DNA of 64,000 bases from Bacteroidales bacterium (lineage in GTDB: Bacteria; Bacteroidota; Bacteroidia; Bacteroidales; P3): contig JAUNHX010000008.1 of the NCBI GenBank assembly GCA_030523765.1, forward strand, positions 39,158 through 103,157, in the 5' to 3' direction. Under the pieces are notes generated by a model. It worked only from the letters and a program-made list of their open reading frames with translations, had not been told where the DNA came from and ran no database searches. Both the position numbers and the translations under genes were made by a program. Shown one piece after another: positions 1-9,003 of the stretch (positions within the stretch are counted from its first letter, which is position 1; each line of letters starts with the position of its first letter).

Positions 1-445
1 GTTCGTTAGCGCGGATTTCAACGCTCTTGTAGACGTCACCATAAGCATGACGAGCGATGGTGATGGGTTTCTCCCAGTTTTTCACTACAGGGTGGATGCT
101 AGGAATGGTGATAGGAGTACGGAAAACAGTACCATCAAGGATGGAACGGATAGTGCCGTTGGGGCTCTTCCACATCTCGTGCAGTTTGTATTCGTCCATA
201 CGCTTAGCGTTAGGAGTGATGGTAGCGCATTTTACAGCAACACCATACTTCTTGGTAGCCTCGGCAGCGTCCTTGGTGATCTGGTCGTTAGTCTTATCGC
301 GCATGGGAAGTCCAAGGTCGTAGTATTCGCTCTTCAGATCTACGAAGGGGAGAATCAGTTCGTCCTTGATCATTTTCCACAGAATGCGGGTCATCTCGTC
401 ACCATCCATTTCAACCAATGGAGTGGTCATTTTTATTTTTTCCAT
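1..445 (-). CDS. icd: NADP-dependent isocitrate dehydrogenase, partial (C-terminus beyond window)
   Basis: The enzyme oxidatively decarboxylates isocitrate to 2-oxoglutarate. The translated N-terminus carries the MDGDEMTRI signature of the eukaryote-like homodimeric NADP isocitrate dehydrogenase family, followed by the conserved stretches [17 protein letters not shown] and [14 protein letters not shown] start it at 445 ([10 protein letters not shown]); a second in-frame ATG at 430 would remove only five residues. The reading frame is open to position 1, so about 148 residues of a protein usually near 400 residues are present. It lies 96 bases downstream of the aconitase-family gene on the same strand, so the two probably form one transcription unit, with a strong hairpin between them. 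Confidence 0.93.
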   Translation of the reverse strand, partial: MEKIKMTTPLVEMDGDEMTRILWKMIKDELILPFVDLKSEYYDLGLPMRDKTNDQITKDAAEATKKYGVAVKCATITPNAKRMDEYKLHEMWKSPNGTIRSILDGTVFRTPITIPSIHPVVKNWEKPITIARHAYGDVYKSVEIRANE

Positions 446-502
446 GATTTGCAAAAAGCTTTTATTATGGTTATAATATTTAAGTTGATTTTTTAAAGAT
501 AG

Positions 503-533
503 ATAAGGGCGAGCAGTTTATACTCGCCCTTAT
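503..533 (-). terminator. Strong hairpin between the aconitase-family gene and icd
   Basis: An 11-bp perfect stem (503-513 with 523-533, GC-rich core AGGGCGAG/CTCGCCCT) encloses a 9-base loop just past the stop of the upstream gene. On the minus strand it is followed by CTATCTTT and then A residues, a weak T-tract. It may be a partial terminator or an RNA-stabilising hairpin that sets the icd level. Confidence 0.6.
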
Positions 534-541
534 TATTTTAT

Positions 542-2782
542 TTATTTCTGCGATGCATAATAGTTCATCAAGCAGCCCTCGGTTAGGATGGTGCGTTCAT
601 CCTTGGTGAGGTTTTGGAAGAAGAGGTGGATGTCTTTTACACCATTCTTGGTGATGACTTTAGCGTCAATCTCTTCTTTGCCATCAAGGACAGCTTGACG
701 GATGCCGGGAACAAATACATAGTCGCCAACTTCATAGTCGAACTTAGTATCGGGAGCGATGGTGAAGGGCATGATACCCCAGTTGATACAGTTGCTGCGG
801 TAGCGTTTGGTAGCATACTCGTAGCAAATGTTGGCATCGCCACCCAAAACCTTCTGGCAAGAAGCAGCCTGCTCACGAGCAGAACCATCACCAGGTTTGT
901 TTGCGAAGAGGCAAGAACCAAACGAAGTATTCTTAGCATCGGCACCAACCTGTTTCAGTGCGGCAGCTACATTCTCGGGAACATTGCCAGCGCGGCGAGC
1001 TAAATCGTCTTTCTGAATACGTTTGCTGATGCCTACGTACTCGGGGCAGCGACGGCTCAAAGCGAACTCGGAGAGTTTGAGAGGATTCGAACGGTAGCTC
1101 GAAGTCTCGCCCGAAGGAATGAGTTCGTCTGTAGTAGTGACGGGATCGTGGATGGTAGCAGCAAGCTCGAGGAGCATGTTGTCCTGCATAGCATACATCT
1201 TGGGCCAGTCTTTGATGTTGGGACCATAGCGGAGTTCAGCCTTAGGATCTGCTTTGCCATAGCCATTGTAAACACGTTTCTCGTAAACTACGGGATCGTA
1301 TTCGTAAGGTTTGTGGTTATCAGTATAGTCGATATCGGTAGCTGCGGTGATAATACCACCATTGGCAGCTGTAGCGGCAATAGAACGAGCATCCATCAAA
1401 GCTACCATCGAGATCTGACCCTGACCAGGTTTGGAACCCTCGCGGTTGGGGAAGTTACGGGTGGTGTGACGGATGGAGAAGCCGTTGTTCGAGGGAACAT
1501 CACCAGCACCAAAGCAAGGACCACAGAAAGCGGGCTTGATAGCTACACCAGCCTCAAGCAGTTCTTCTGCGATACCGCTGCGGGTTGCAGCCAAGTATAC
1601 AGGAACACTTTGAGGATAAGCGGAAGCGGTGAAGTAGTCGTTACCAGTTGATTTGCCTTTAAGGATAGCAGCAGCAGCGCTCAGGTTGTCGTAGGTACCA
1701 CCAGCGCAACCAGCGATGATACCCTGGTCGGCCATTACTTTACCGTTTTGGATCTTGCTCATCAGATCGATCTCAACTTTGTCACCGAAACGTTTCTTGG
1801 TATCGGCCTCAACAGCGCTGAGAATCTTCTCGGGATTTGCCTGCAACTCGTGGATGCTTACAGCATTCGAGGGGTGGTAAGGCAGAGCAATCATACATTC
1901 CTGTTTGCTCAAGTCGATAGTGATCATGCTGTCATAATAAGCAATATGACCAGGTTTCAGCTCTTTATAATCCTGAGGACGTTTGTGCATCTCATAGTAA
2001 TGTTTAACCTCATCGTCAGTAACCCAAATCGAGCTCAGACAGGTGGTTTCGGTGGTCATTACCTCGATACCATTACGGAAGTCAATAGGAAGATTCTTTA
2101 CACCAGGGCCTGCAAATTCAAGCACTTTGTTCTTTACGAAGCCATTCTCGAAAGTAGCTTTTACCAGCGAGATAGCAACATCGAGAGGACCAACACCCTT
2201 GCGAGGAGTGCCTTCCAACCATACCAAAACAACTTCGGGTGCATTGATATCCCAGGTGTTTTTGAGTAGCTGTTTTACCAGCTCACCACCACCTTCACCA
2301 ACGCCCATATTACCGAGCGAACCGTAGCGGGTGTGGCTATCCGAACCAAGAATCATGTTTCCACATTTGCACATAGCTTCGCGAGCATACTGGTGGATAA
2401 CGGCTTGATTGGTAGGTACAAAGATACCACCATACTTCTTAGCAGCCGAGAGGCCGAACACGTGGTCGTCTTCGTTGATGGTGCCACCAACAGCGCAGAG
2501 CGAGTTGTGGCAGTTGGTCATAGCGTAGGGCAGGGGGAATTCTTTCAGACCGCTGGCACGAGCCGTTTGAATAATACCCACATAGGTGATATCGTGCGAC
2601 ATCATAGCGTCAAAGCGGATGCGCATTTTCTTGCCTTTGCTGCCGTCTACATCGTGGGAGCGCAGGATGCCGTAGGTTATTGTGTTTTCACGTGCTTCAT
2701 CTGCCGACGGCATTCCAGCAGAATCCTTCACGATTTTTTCTCCGTCGAGGAGGTATACTCCTTCGTTGAAAAGTGTGACCAT
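542..2782 (-). CDS. Aconitase-family hydratase (probable aconitate hydratase)
   Basis: Aconitase-superfamily protein of 746 residues, probably interconverting citrate and isocitrate. The three cysteines that hold the [4Fe-4S] cluster are visible: C359 in IAGCAGGTYDN and C420/C423 in FCGPCFGAGD. The substrate-site SDSH is at 147-150, and the swivel domain follows from about 560. The N-terminal half lacks the usual mitochondrial-type opening and reads more like the YbhJ-type hydratases (about 750 residues), so exact substrate is inferred from the adjacent icd and the nearby citrate lyase operon. A good Bacteroidota promoter lies about 110 bases upstream. Confidence 0.85.
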   Translation of the reverse strand: MVTLFNEGVYLLDGEKIVKDSAGMPSADEARENTITYGILRSHDVDGSKGKKMRIRFDAMMSHDITYVGIIQTARASGLKEFPLPYAMTNCHNSLCAVGGTINEDDHVFGLSAAKKYGGIFVPTNQAVIHQYAREAMCKCGNMILGSDSHTRYGSLGNMGVGEGGGELVKQLLKNTWDINAPEVVLVWLEGTPRKGVGPLDVAISLVKATFENGFVKNKVLEFAGPGVKNLPIDFRNGIEVMTTETTCLSSIWVTDDEVKHYYEMHKRPQDYKELKPGHIAYYDSMITIDLSKQECMIALPYHPSNAVSIHELQANPEKILSAVEADTKKRFGDKVEIDLMSKIQNGKVMADQGIIAGCAGGTYDNLSAAAAILKGKSTGNDYFTASAYPQSVPVYLAATRSGIAEELLEAGVAIKPAFCGPCFGAGDVPSNNGFSIRHTTRNFPNREGSKPGQGQISMVALMDARSIAATAANGGIITAATDIDYTDNHKPYEYDPVVYEKRVYNGYGKADPKAELRYGPNIKDWPKMYAMQDNMLLELAATIHDPVTTTDELIPSGETSSYRSNPLKLSEFALSRRCPEYVGISKRIQKDDLARRAGNVPENVAAALKQVGADAKNTSFGSCLFANKPGDGSAREQAASCQKVLGGDANICYEYATKRYRSNCINWGIMPFTIAPDTKFDYEVGDYVFVPGIRQAVLDGKEEIDAKVITKNGVKDIHLFFQNLTKDERTILTEGCLMNYYASQK

Positions 2783-2892
2783 GTTATATTCTTTTTACAG
2801 AGGGTTCGGCGGTTTAAGGATTAATATTATTTGTTTGTCAATCAAAGGCTAACGGCGAACCCATTTAGCCCGTTATCCCTTATTTGACACTG

Positions 2893-2921
2893 CAAAAGTA
2901 CAACTTATTTTTGATTTACAA
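2893..2921 (-). promoter_or_regulatory. Promoter of the aconitase-family gene
   Basis: On the minus strand a -33 TTG (2919-2921) lies 18 bases before a -7 box TACTTTTG (2893-2900), matching the Bacteroidota consensus TTG-N~19-TAnnTTTG. It would give a leader of about 105 bases before the ATG at 2782. Confidence 0.6.
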
Positions 2922-3317
2922 GGTAAAACGGCAAAAAAATATCTTGATACTGTTTATAATTTTGTGTTATTTTGGTTAATTTAATGATAGTGATGCTTTT
3001 ATTTTTGATTTTTTTTGAAATGAGGGGTCGCTTTTCCCTTGAGGTTTTCGTGTTTCCTAGTCATTGATTTATGGGGTGTTTAGATCATTGTTTTCTCTAA
3101 AGACGGAGGAACTGTATGTTGTATGGAGTGAAATCAATGCTTTCGGTTTGTATCGGCGGATATAAAGATGCGTATGAAAGTCATATAGAAGTCTTATAAA
3201 AGTCATACAATAAGTATAAAGAATGTTCTTCATTAGTTAGAAAGTTATTTGGACAGTTTATGTAAAGAATGAATCAGACTTGAAGTATGGAAATCTGATG
3301 GTTATCTTCTTTGAGTC
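2922..3317. other. Intergenic region between citrate lyase operon end and acn promoter
   Basis: No gene is apparent here. It is AT-rich and holds a short tandem repeat with an 11-bp period at 3178-3210. Confidence 0.6.
3178..3210. repeat. Three tandem 11-bp repeats
   Basis: Three consecutive 11-mers: AAGTCATATAG, AAGTCTTATAA and AAGTCATACAA, followed by a poorer fourth unit (3211-3221). The period equals about one helical turn. Confidence 0.75.
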
Positions 3318-5063
3318 TTATCCGAGTACGGAAGCCGAGAAAACGGTCAAAGAGAGCATGTCTGCGCTGCCTCCAGGGGAAAGATTTTGGGTGATGAAGC
3401 GCTGGTTCATCTGCTGGAGTCCGTACTCCGAGAATTGTTCTAATAGGGCAGCACTCTCTTCTTTAACCTGTCGTGCTCCATTAGCACCAGCACGATGATA
3501 TATGTTGGTATCTTCGAGAGTGGTCATTATAAGTAGTAGCAATTTATGAAGCACAAAGCGATCATTTCGATGCTGTTGGTAGAAGGGCAGCCACGATTGG
3601 AAGAGTTGAGGGTAACCCTCAATAGCACAATCTAGAGCGCCTGGTATTTGGTGCTGAGCCACTACGGCAGCACCATGTGTACCTTTGGGAGTTGGGAATT
3701 GGCGTGCCATATTTTGTATTGTAGATTGAAGGTGTTCTGGAGTAACACCATTGTTATTATAATAATGGTGAGATGCTGCACTCACAGCCAGTCCCATAGA
3801 GAATAGGGCTCCTTTGTGGGTATTAACACCATGCGTGGCAGTAAGCATAGTTTTTTCGGCTTCAATGCCAGCTGATTGTAATTGTTTTAGGGATGGAAGT
3901 GTATCGCAATAAGCCTCTACTGCCAACTGAACAAAATAGGGGTGAAGTGCTTTGATGCTACGACACATCATGCGATAATCCATATCGTTATGGGCACCAC
4001 TATCGTGTTGGTCTACCAATCCGGGCTTGGGTGTTGTATCAAGTTCTTGTTGTAGGGCTTGTGTGGCAAGATGTCCTATTAAATAGGGGATAGTAGAGGG
4101 ATATGCCATAGTGGCAGCTGATTGAAGACTGCCTCGTTGAAGTGCTTTTCGCAATGCTGATGCGCTGATAATGGTTCCCTCTTCGAGTTGACAACGCTCT
4201 ATCTGTATGATATCGATACCCTTGGAAGGAAGTATTTTATGCATCAGTTCATTGTAGCGTCGTGTAAGGGCGTCGGTAGGTTCGCTGCCAACAAAACGGA
4301 CGCTGCTCTGTAGTGCAGGGGCTATATGGGTTGCAAACAAATCAAGGTCGAGTGTTATGTGAGTATCGGCTGCATCGTCAAGATTTTTTAGGAAATAGGT
4401 AGGGAATGTGAATTGTGAGATGCTATATTCACTTCCCTCAAGAACGTGAACATTCTGTAAATCTGCTGTACCTGCCTCGATCATTGATTTTCGTTCTTTA
4501 TAACAAAAAATGGAGGCATCCTCACGTACAGGGATAATAAAGAGGTGGTCTACTTGGCGAGATGCTTGTTCAATTAAGTATCGATGACCTCGAGTGAATG
4601 GGTTACAGTTCATTACAATCACACCTCGTCGACCTTCACCTCCTTGTTGTGCTAGATACTGCTTATAGCTTTCGATGTTCCTTAGATCGTTCTCCATCAA
4701 GATAGCCTGAGGTGCAGATGCCAAAAGGTGGAAGCCCAACGATGAGAAGATGTCTCGGTTGGAGGGCTTGGTGAAGACTTTTACCGAACGGTGGCCTTGC
4801 TGCATGGCTAGGTTGATGAGGTGAGATATTAACCGTGTACTCATACCAGTATCGCGTAATTGCTCCGATACGGCAATGCATTTCAGTAGGTTGCCTTTCA
4901 TACCTCCACAGGCTAACATTTCATCGCTATCGAGGGGATAGATGGCGGCTAAATAGTCCACATCGTCTAATCGCAATCCATTTTGAGCCAAGAAATCGAT
5001 GGCACGCTGACGCGATGATTTTATGCTGATAGGAACTTGCCGGAGGTCGTATTCGGTATACAT
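3318..5063 (-). CDS. citC-citG: Fused citrate lyase ligase (CitC) and triphosphoribosyl-dephospho-CoA synthase (CitG)
   Basis: One 581-residue protein carries two activities for maturing citrate lyase. Residues 1 to about 318 are CitC: a GNAT-like N-terminal domain (ACGGMKGN at 51-58), then a nucleotidyltransferase-like ligase domain with NPFTRGH at 154-160 and ISASALRKAL near 299; it acetylates the acyl-carrier prosthetic group. Residues about 325-581 are CitG, with TTPKPGLVD at 343-351, GAHNDMD at 356-362 and a later GTHGAA motif; it makes the prosthetic-group precursor from dephospho-CoA and ATP. No stop or frameshift separates the halves. It is the last gene of the citDEFX operon, 31 bases after citX. 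CitG is more often a separate protein or fused to CitX. Confidence 0.88.
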   Translation of the reverse strand: MYTEYDLRQVPISIKSSRQRAIDFLAQNGLRLDDVDYLAAIYPLDSDEMLACGGMKGNLLKCIAVSEQLRDTGMSTRLISHLINLAMQQGHRSVKVFTKPSNRDIFSSLGFHLLASAPQAILMENDLRNIESYKQYLAQQGGEGRRGVIVMNCNPFTRGHRYLIEQASRQVDHLFIIPVREDASIFCYKERKSMIEAGTADLQNVHVLEGSEYSISQFTFPTYFLKNLDDAADTHITLDLDLFATHIAPALQSSVRFVGSEPTDALTRRYNELMHKILPSKGIDIIQIERCQLEEGTIISASALRKALQRGSLQSAATMAYPSTIPYLIGHLATQALQQELDTTPKPGLVDQHDSGAHNDMDYRMMCRSIKALHPYFVQLAVEAYCDTLPSLKQLQSAGIEAEKTMLTATHGVNTHKGALFSMGLAVSAASHHYYNNNGVTPEHLQSTIQNMARQFPTPKGTHGAAVVAQHQIPGALDCAIEGYPQLFQSWLPFYQQHRNDRFVLHKLLLLIMTTLEDTNIYHRAGANGARQVKEESAALLEQFSEYGLQQMNQRFITQNLSPGGSADMLSLTVFSASVLG

Positions 5064-5094
5064 CTAATTGAAGTCTTAAGTTAGTGGTTGTGAA

Positions 5095-5616
5095 TTATGA
5101 TTGATGGGAACTTTGATATGAAGCAATTAACTGCTTTATAAAGACATGAATCTCATCCTGTGTATGGGTGAAATTGCGCATGCAATAGCGTGCTTCTCTA
5201 TCGCATAGAAGGCATTTTCGAGGTTGGTGCCCTACTTCGGTGCGACTAATGGGAATACCATTTGGGGCTATGACATCGATATCGAAAAGACGTCCCAAAG
5301 GATGTGTGTCTTCAATCTGACAGGTCATTTCTTTGCAAGTTTTAGCATCAAGTTCTGTTAGTACATATGCCTCGTATCCAGTCTCAAGATCTTTCTCTTC
5401 CCAGTACTCAATATGTTGGTCAAGAAGTTGTTTGAGGGCTTCAACAGCGGCATGGGCAACGGTCAGTGTTTCTGGGTTGCGTTTTTCATTACCAGGCATA
5501 ACAACTGTAAGGCAAACCAGCGTTGAAGAGGGATGGTTTTTCATTAGGTTGTGTTGGTGCTGGGCTCGGGCATCACGACTTTCAAGTAGCATTTCGAGAG
5601 TTATTGTCATAGCCAA
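5095..5616 (-). CDS. citX: Apo-citrate lyase phosphoribosyl-dephospho-CoA transferase (CitX)
   Basis: CitX transfers the 2'-(5''-triphosphoribosyl)-3'-dephospho-CoA group onto the serine of the CitD acyl carrier. The 173-residue length is typical. Family motifs are visible: the N-terminal LLESRDAR, then GRLFDIDVI, PISR, and the C-terminal CLLCDREARYCMR followed by H. It sits between citF (177 bases upstream, with a hairpin in the gap) and the citC-citG fusion. A second possible ATG two codons downstream (5610) would change little. Confidence 0.88.
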   Translation of the reverse strand: MAMTITLEMLLESRDARAQHQHNLMKNHPSSTLVCLTVVMPGNEKRNPETLTVAHAAVEALKQLLDQHIEYWEEKDLETGYEAYVLTELDAKTCKEMTCQIEDTHPLGRLFDIDVIAPNGIPISRTEVGHQPRKCLLCDREARYCMRNFTHTQDEIHVFIKQLIASYQSSHQS

Positions 5617-5678
5617 GTTCTTTGGATGAGTATTGTGATAAGATGATATTTCGTTTATTAACAGAGCACTAAAAACGA

Positions 5679-5708
5679 CGGACTACGGTCCACACGGTCC
5701 GTAGTCCG
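5679..5708 (-). terminator. Hairpin between citF and citX
   Basis: A 10-bp perfect stem, CGGACTACGG (5679-5688) with CCGTAGTCCG (5699-5708), has a 10-base loop. On the minus strand it is followed three bases later by TTTTT, so it looks like an intrinsic terminator or attenuator inside the operon. It may lower citX and citC-citG expression relative to the catalytic subunits. Confidence 0.6.
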
Positions 5709-5793
5709 CCATTGTATATTATCTATATAAAACCGTTGCTGTCTTGGCGATGAGTATCATCGGAGAAAGGCTTCGCGGTTTGTTAGACAACAG

Positions 5794-7329
5794 TTAGGCT
5801 TTGATGTTTTTGATCACATCCATAACAGAACCGTCGCGGTTCATCACGATACCGACAACCTTGTCGCCGAAGGGCAGAGGATCAGGTTTTCCAATAACAC
5901 TGTTGGCACGATCGCGAAGGGCGTGAATGTCAACCACATTGAGGCCTGCAGCCTTAAGTCGTTCTGCAATTTCGGGACGATCGGGGTTAACAGCGATACC
6001 ATATTCGGTAACAACAACATCAACAGTGCTACCCGGAGTGATGAGCGTAGTAACTTCGTCAACAACGCAGGGGATACGACCACGGAGCAGAGGGCATACA
6101 ACGATCGAGATACCGCTATCTGCTGCAGTGTCGGGGTGACCACCGATGGCACCACGGATAATACCATCGCTACCAACGAGGACGTTGACGTTGAAGTTAA
6201 CATCGACTTCGAGGGCAGAGAGGATTACGATATCGAGGAAGTGGGTTGCAGAACTAGGATCATCAGCGCTAGCATAACCGATAGCTGATACTTCGCGGTG
6301 GTTGGGGTTCTTCTTAAGGCTTTCAGCAGCAGCACGGTCGAACGACTGTACATCGATCAGACGATCGATAAGTCCTTCTTCATGCAGTTTTACCATATGA
6401 GCAGTAATACCGCCCAAAGCGAAGGAAGCCTTGATGCCCTGTTGGATCATGTTCTCACGGATATATTTAACAACGGCAAGCGAAGCACCACCTGAACCCG
6501 TCTGGATGGAGAAGCCATCGTTGAAATAACCACTGTTGATAACAACTTTAGCAGCCTCTTTTGCAAGGAGGATATCGCGAGGATTTTTGGTGTCGCGGAT
6601 GGCACCCGAAGAGATCTTCGAAGAATCGCCAACGCTATCGCATACTACTACATAATCAACCTGATGCTCCGAGATGGCGCTAGGAGTGTTGGGGTAGTCA
6701 ACTAAGTCGTCGGTTAAAACAACAACCTTGTCGGCTTTTTGTGCATCAGGAATAGCATAACCAAGTGATCCACAGATTGATTTAGCGTTTTCGCTACGGG
6801 AGAATCCGAGGGCATTGCCCAGAGGATCGGACGAGGAAGCACCAATAAATGCTACGTCAATATGGAGGTCGCCATTAGCGATAGCGCTACCACGACCACC
6901 GTGCGAACGGAACACAACAGGTTTCTCCATCAGACCGCGAGAGATAGCATCGGCTAATTTGCCACGCATACCCGAGGTGGAGATACTGGTGATGACACCA
7001 TTCTTAATGTGTTCGATCAGCGGTTCGTGTACGTCCTGAAGCGACGAAGCAGCCAATGAGAGGTTCTTGAAGCCCATTTCAGCTAGTTTGTCGACAACCA
7101 TGTTGACAACCTTGTCACCGCCACGGAAGTGGTGGTGGAACGAAATGGTCATACCATCTTTCATTCCGCAGTTGCGGATAGCTTCTTCAAGAGAAACTAC
7201 TTTGGGACTCTCTTTTTTAAAGTCGGCACGACGGATACCAGCCTTGCTGGTGTTATTCTTATAGGTATCTTTACCCATATCGGCAGCAGCCTTCTTGATG
7301 AGGTCTGCACGTTCTTTGATGCTACTCAT
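5794..7329 (-). CDS. citF: Citrate lyase alpha subunit (citrate:acetyl-ACP transferase)
   Basis: CitF exchanges the acetyl group on CitD for citrate, giving citryl-ACP and acetate. The 511-residue length and the CoA-transferase-type glycine motifs (GSGGASLAVVKYIRE, GGHPDTAADSG, VVDEVTTLITPG) match the family. Its ATG (7327-7329) shares one base with the citE stop (TAATG), and an unusually strong Shine-Dalgarno AAGGAGG lies just upstream within the citE end, which indicates translational coupling. In this phylum strong Shine-Dalgarno sites are uncommon, so this one probably enforces equal subunit output. Confidence 0.94.
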   Translation of the reverse strand: MSSIKERADLIKKAAADMGKDTYKNNTSKAGIRRADFKKESPKVVSLEEAIRNCGMKDGMTISFHHHFRGGDKVVNMVVDKLAEMGFKNLSLAASSLQDVHEPLIEHIKNGVITSISTSGMRGKLADAISRGLMEKPVVFRSHGGRGSAIANGDLHIDVAFIGASSSDPLGNALGFSRSENAKSICGSLGYAIPDAQKADKVVVLTDDLVDYPNTPSAISEHQVDYVVVCDSVGDSSKISSGAIRDTKNPRDILLAKEAAKVVINSGYFNDGFSIQTGSGGASLAVVKYIRENMIQQGIKASFALGGITAHMVKLHEEGLIDRLIDVQSFDRAAAESLKKNPNHREVSAIGYASADDPSSATHFLDIVILSALEVDVNFNVNVLVGSDGIIRGAIGGHPDTAADSGISIVVCPLLRGRIPCVVDEVTTLITPGSTVDVVVTEYGIAVNPDRPEIAERLKAAGLNVVDIHALRDRANSVIGKPDPLPFGDKVVGIVMNRDGSVMDVIKNIKA

Positions 7330-8216
7330 TATAAATCCTCCTTCTTTAATACACCTGACGCAATAGCCAGTTCGATTGTACGTTGAGCGCGGATCACCAC
7401 AGGGCGGTCCACCATTTTACCGTTAACGGCGATTACACCGCTACCTTTGGCTTCGGCTTCCTTGATGGCAGCGATAACGGCTTTAGCCTTCTCGATAGCC
7501 TTCTCGGTGGGAGTGAATACCTCGTTGATAATCTCAATCTGACGGGGGTTGATGATCGATTTACCATCAAAGCCTAGACGATGGATCAGTTCAACCTCTT
7601 TGCGGAAGGTTTCCATATCGTTCAGGTTCGAGTAAACGGTGTCGAGTGCATCGATACCGGCAGCACGAGCAGCTACGACGATGGTTTCACGAGCTAGGAG
7701 CAGTTCATCGCCAGAGGGGGTACGCTGAGCTTTCAGGTTAGCACAGTAGTCTTCAGCACCAAGAGCGATACCCATCATACGTTTGGATGCGGTAGCGATA
7801 GCATAGGCATTGATGATACCTTTGGTGCTCTCGATAGCAGCCATGATTTGGGTGCGACCCAAGCAGCCGAGTTCTTTCTCTACTTTTTCAATTTCCTGTT
7901 CAAGTTCAACGACCTCTTCGGCCGTCTCAGTCTTAGGCATACGGATTACTTGGACACCGGCTTTAACAACGGCTTCCACGTCCTTCTTACCATAAGGAGT
8001 GTTGAGGGGGTTAATACGGACCACCATTTCGGTGTTGCCGTAATCTATGGTCTTCAAAGCGTTGTGAACCAACAGGCGGGCAGCGTCTTTCTCTGCCATG
8101 GTCACAGAGTCTTCCAGGTCCAGCATGATGCTATCGGGGCCATAAATGAAGGCATCCGACATCATAGCAGGGTTGTTGCCCGGAACAAACATCATTGTTC
8201 TTCTCAGTCTTTGCAT
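7329..8216 (-). CDS. citE: Citrate lyase beta subunit (citryl-ACP lyase)
   Basis: CitE cleaves citryl-ACP to oxaloacetate and acetyl-ACP. The 295-residue protein begins RRTMMFVPGNNPAM and carries MLDLEDSV, ALGAEDYC and FDGKSIINPRQI, all hallmarks of the HpcH/HpaI-type TIM barrel of CitE, including the acidic metal-binding residues. It lies 105 bases after citD and overlaps the citF start by one base. Subunit order D-E-F is the usual one in citrate lyase operons. Confidence 0.94.
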   Translation of the reverse strand: MQRLRRTMMFVPGNNPAMMSDAFIYGPDSIMLDLEDSVTMAEKDAARLLVHNALKTIDYGNTEMVVRINPLNTPYGKKDVEAVVKAGVQVIRMPKTETAEEVVELEQEIEKVEKELGCLGRTQIMAAIESTKGIINAYAIATASKRMMGIALGAEDYCANLKAQRTPSGDELLLARETIVVAARAAGIDALDTVYSNLNDMETFRKEVELIHRLGFDGKSIINPRQIEIINEVFTPTEKAIEKAKAVIAAIKEAEAKGSGVIAVNGKMVDRPVVIRAQRTIELAIASGVLKKEDL

Positions 8217-8321
8217 GATATCTTAAGGGTTAATTGTTTTTACTTTTTGTTTTTGTTTGCGTAGGCTGGTATGATTGTATTTATTTGTATGCAATATAGA
8301 TAGCCATCGCTTAAGGTTGAA

Positions 8322-8600
8322 TTATTTCCAAACGTCTACACCTGTAGCGCGAACAGCTGCTGCGGTAGCACGAGCACGGATGGTGCAGTCCAAAGCACCT
8401 TTATCGACAGCTTTTACAGCTGCATCGGTGATGCCACGCTCAGTGAGCGTTTCGGTGATGACTTTTCTAATCTGGTTGCCAAATTGGTACTCGACACTGC
8501 TGTCCAGTTCGATTTGGAGACCCTTTTGGTTTGTCGGAGCAATCTGAATCATGATGTCACCCGATTCCAAGGTACCAGCAAATGCTTCTTTTAGTTCCAT
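8322..8600 (-). CDS. citD: Citrate lyase gamma subunit (acyl carrier protein)
   Basis: CitD carries the phosphoribosyl-dephospho-CoA prosthetic group on which citrate is cleaved. The protein has 92 residues, a little under the usual length. The attachment serine is S13 in GTLESGD, in the same position as in other CitD proteins. It is the first gene of the operon; a structured leader and promoter precede it. No citrate transporter or oxaloacetate decarboxylase gene is seen in the window. Confidence 0.93.
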   Translation of the reverse strand: MELKEAFAGTLESGDIMIQIAPTNQKGLQIELDSSVEYQFGNQIRKVITETLTERGITDAAVKAVDKGALDCTIRARATAAAVRATGVDVWK

Positions 8601-8644
8601 TTTGTAAATTTTTTTATTTATATTTTATAACATATTTTATTATT

Positions 8645-8690
8645 AAACAGAGCGTAGCAACAATGCTGAAGCATTAAAGCCTCTCTGTTT
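8645..8690 (-). other. Stem-loop in the citD leader
   Basis: An outer 8-bp stem AAACAGAG/CTCTGTTT (8645-8652 with 8683-8690) encloses an inner hairpin AATGCT-GA-AGCATT (8662-8675). It starts within a few bases of the predicted transcription start and would sit at the very 5' end of the citrate lyase mRNA, perhaps protecting it. Confidence 0.55.
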
Positions 8691-8697
8691 CAAACTG

Positions 8698-8705
8698 CAA
8701 AGGTA
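8698..8705 (-). promoter_or_regulatory. Promoter -7 box of the citrate lyase operon
   Basis: TACCTTTG on the minus strand fits TAnnTTTG; no good -33 TTG is at the usual distance. It gives a leader of about 90 bases before citD. Confidence 0.5.
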
Positions 8706-9003
8706 TACAAAAAAAACAATTCGGTGACTGTTTTTCAAGAAAATATTTTCTTATTCTTCGAATTTTTGCTTTTTCTTGTTGAAGAATGATTGGTATCGAA
8801 AAAACTGTGTGCAATAAAAATAATATGATACCTATTTAATATGTGGTAGAGGGTTTGCTTTCAATAAATGGTAGAGGGTTCATAAATCGCTGATATGGGA
8901 TAATGATTTCTCATGTTATATTCGATAACTATGTGAAGGAATGAATTTTCTACAGTTGAAGGAGGTATCTTAGAACTACGCGAAATAATAAGTTTTCCCT
9001 TTG
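8706..9003. other. Intergenic region downstream of rluD
   Basis: AT-rich with no gene. A 12-base direct repeat TGGTAGAGGGTT occurs twice, at about 8843 and 8869. Nothing else is evident. Confidence 0.5.
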
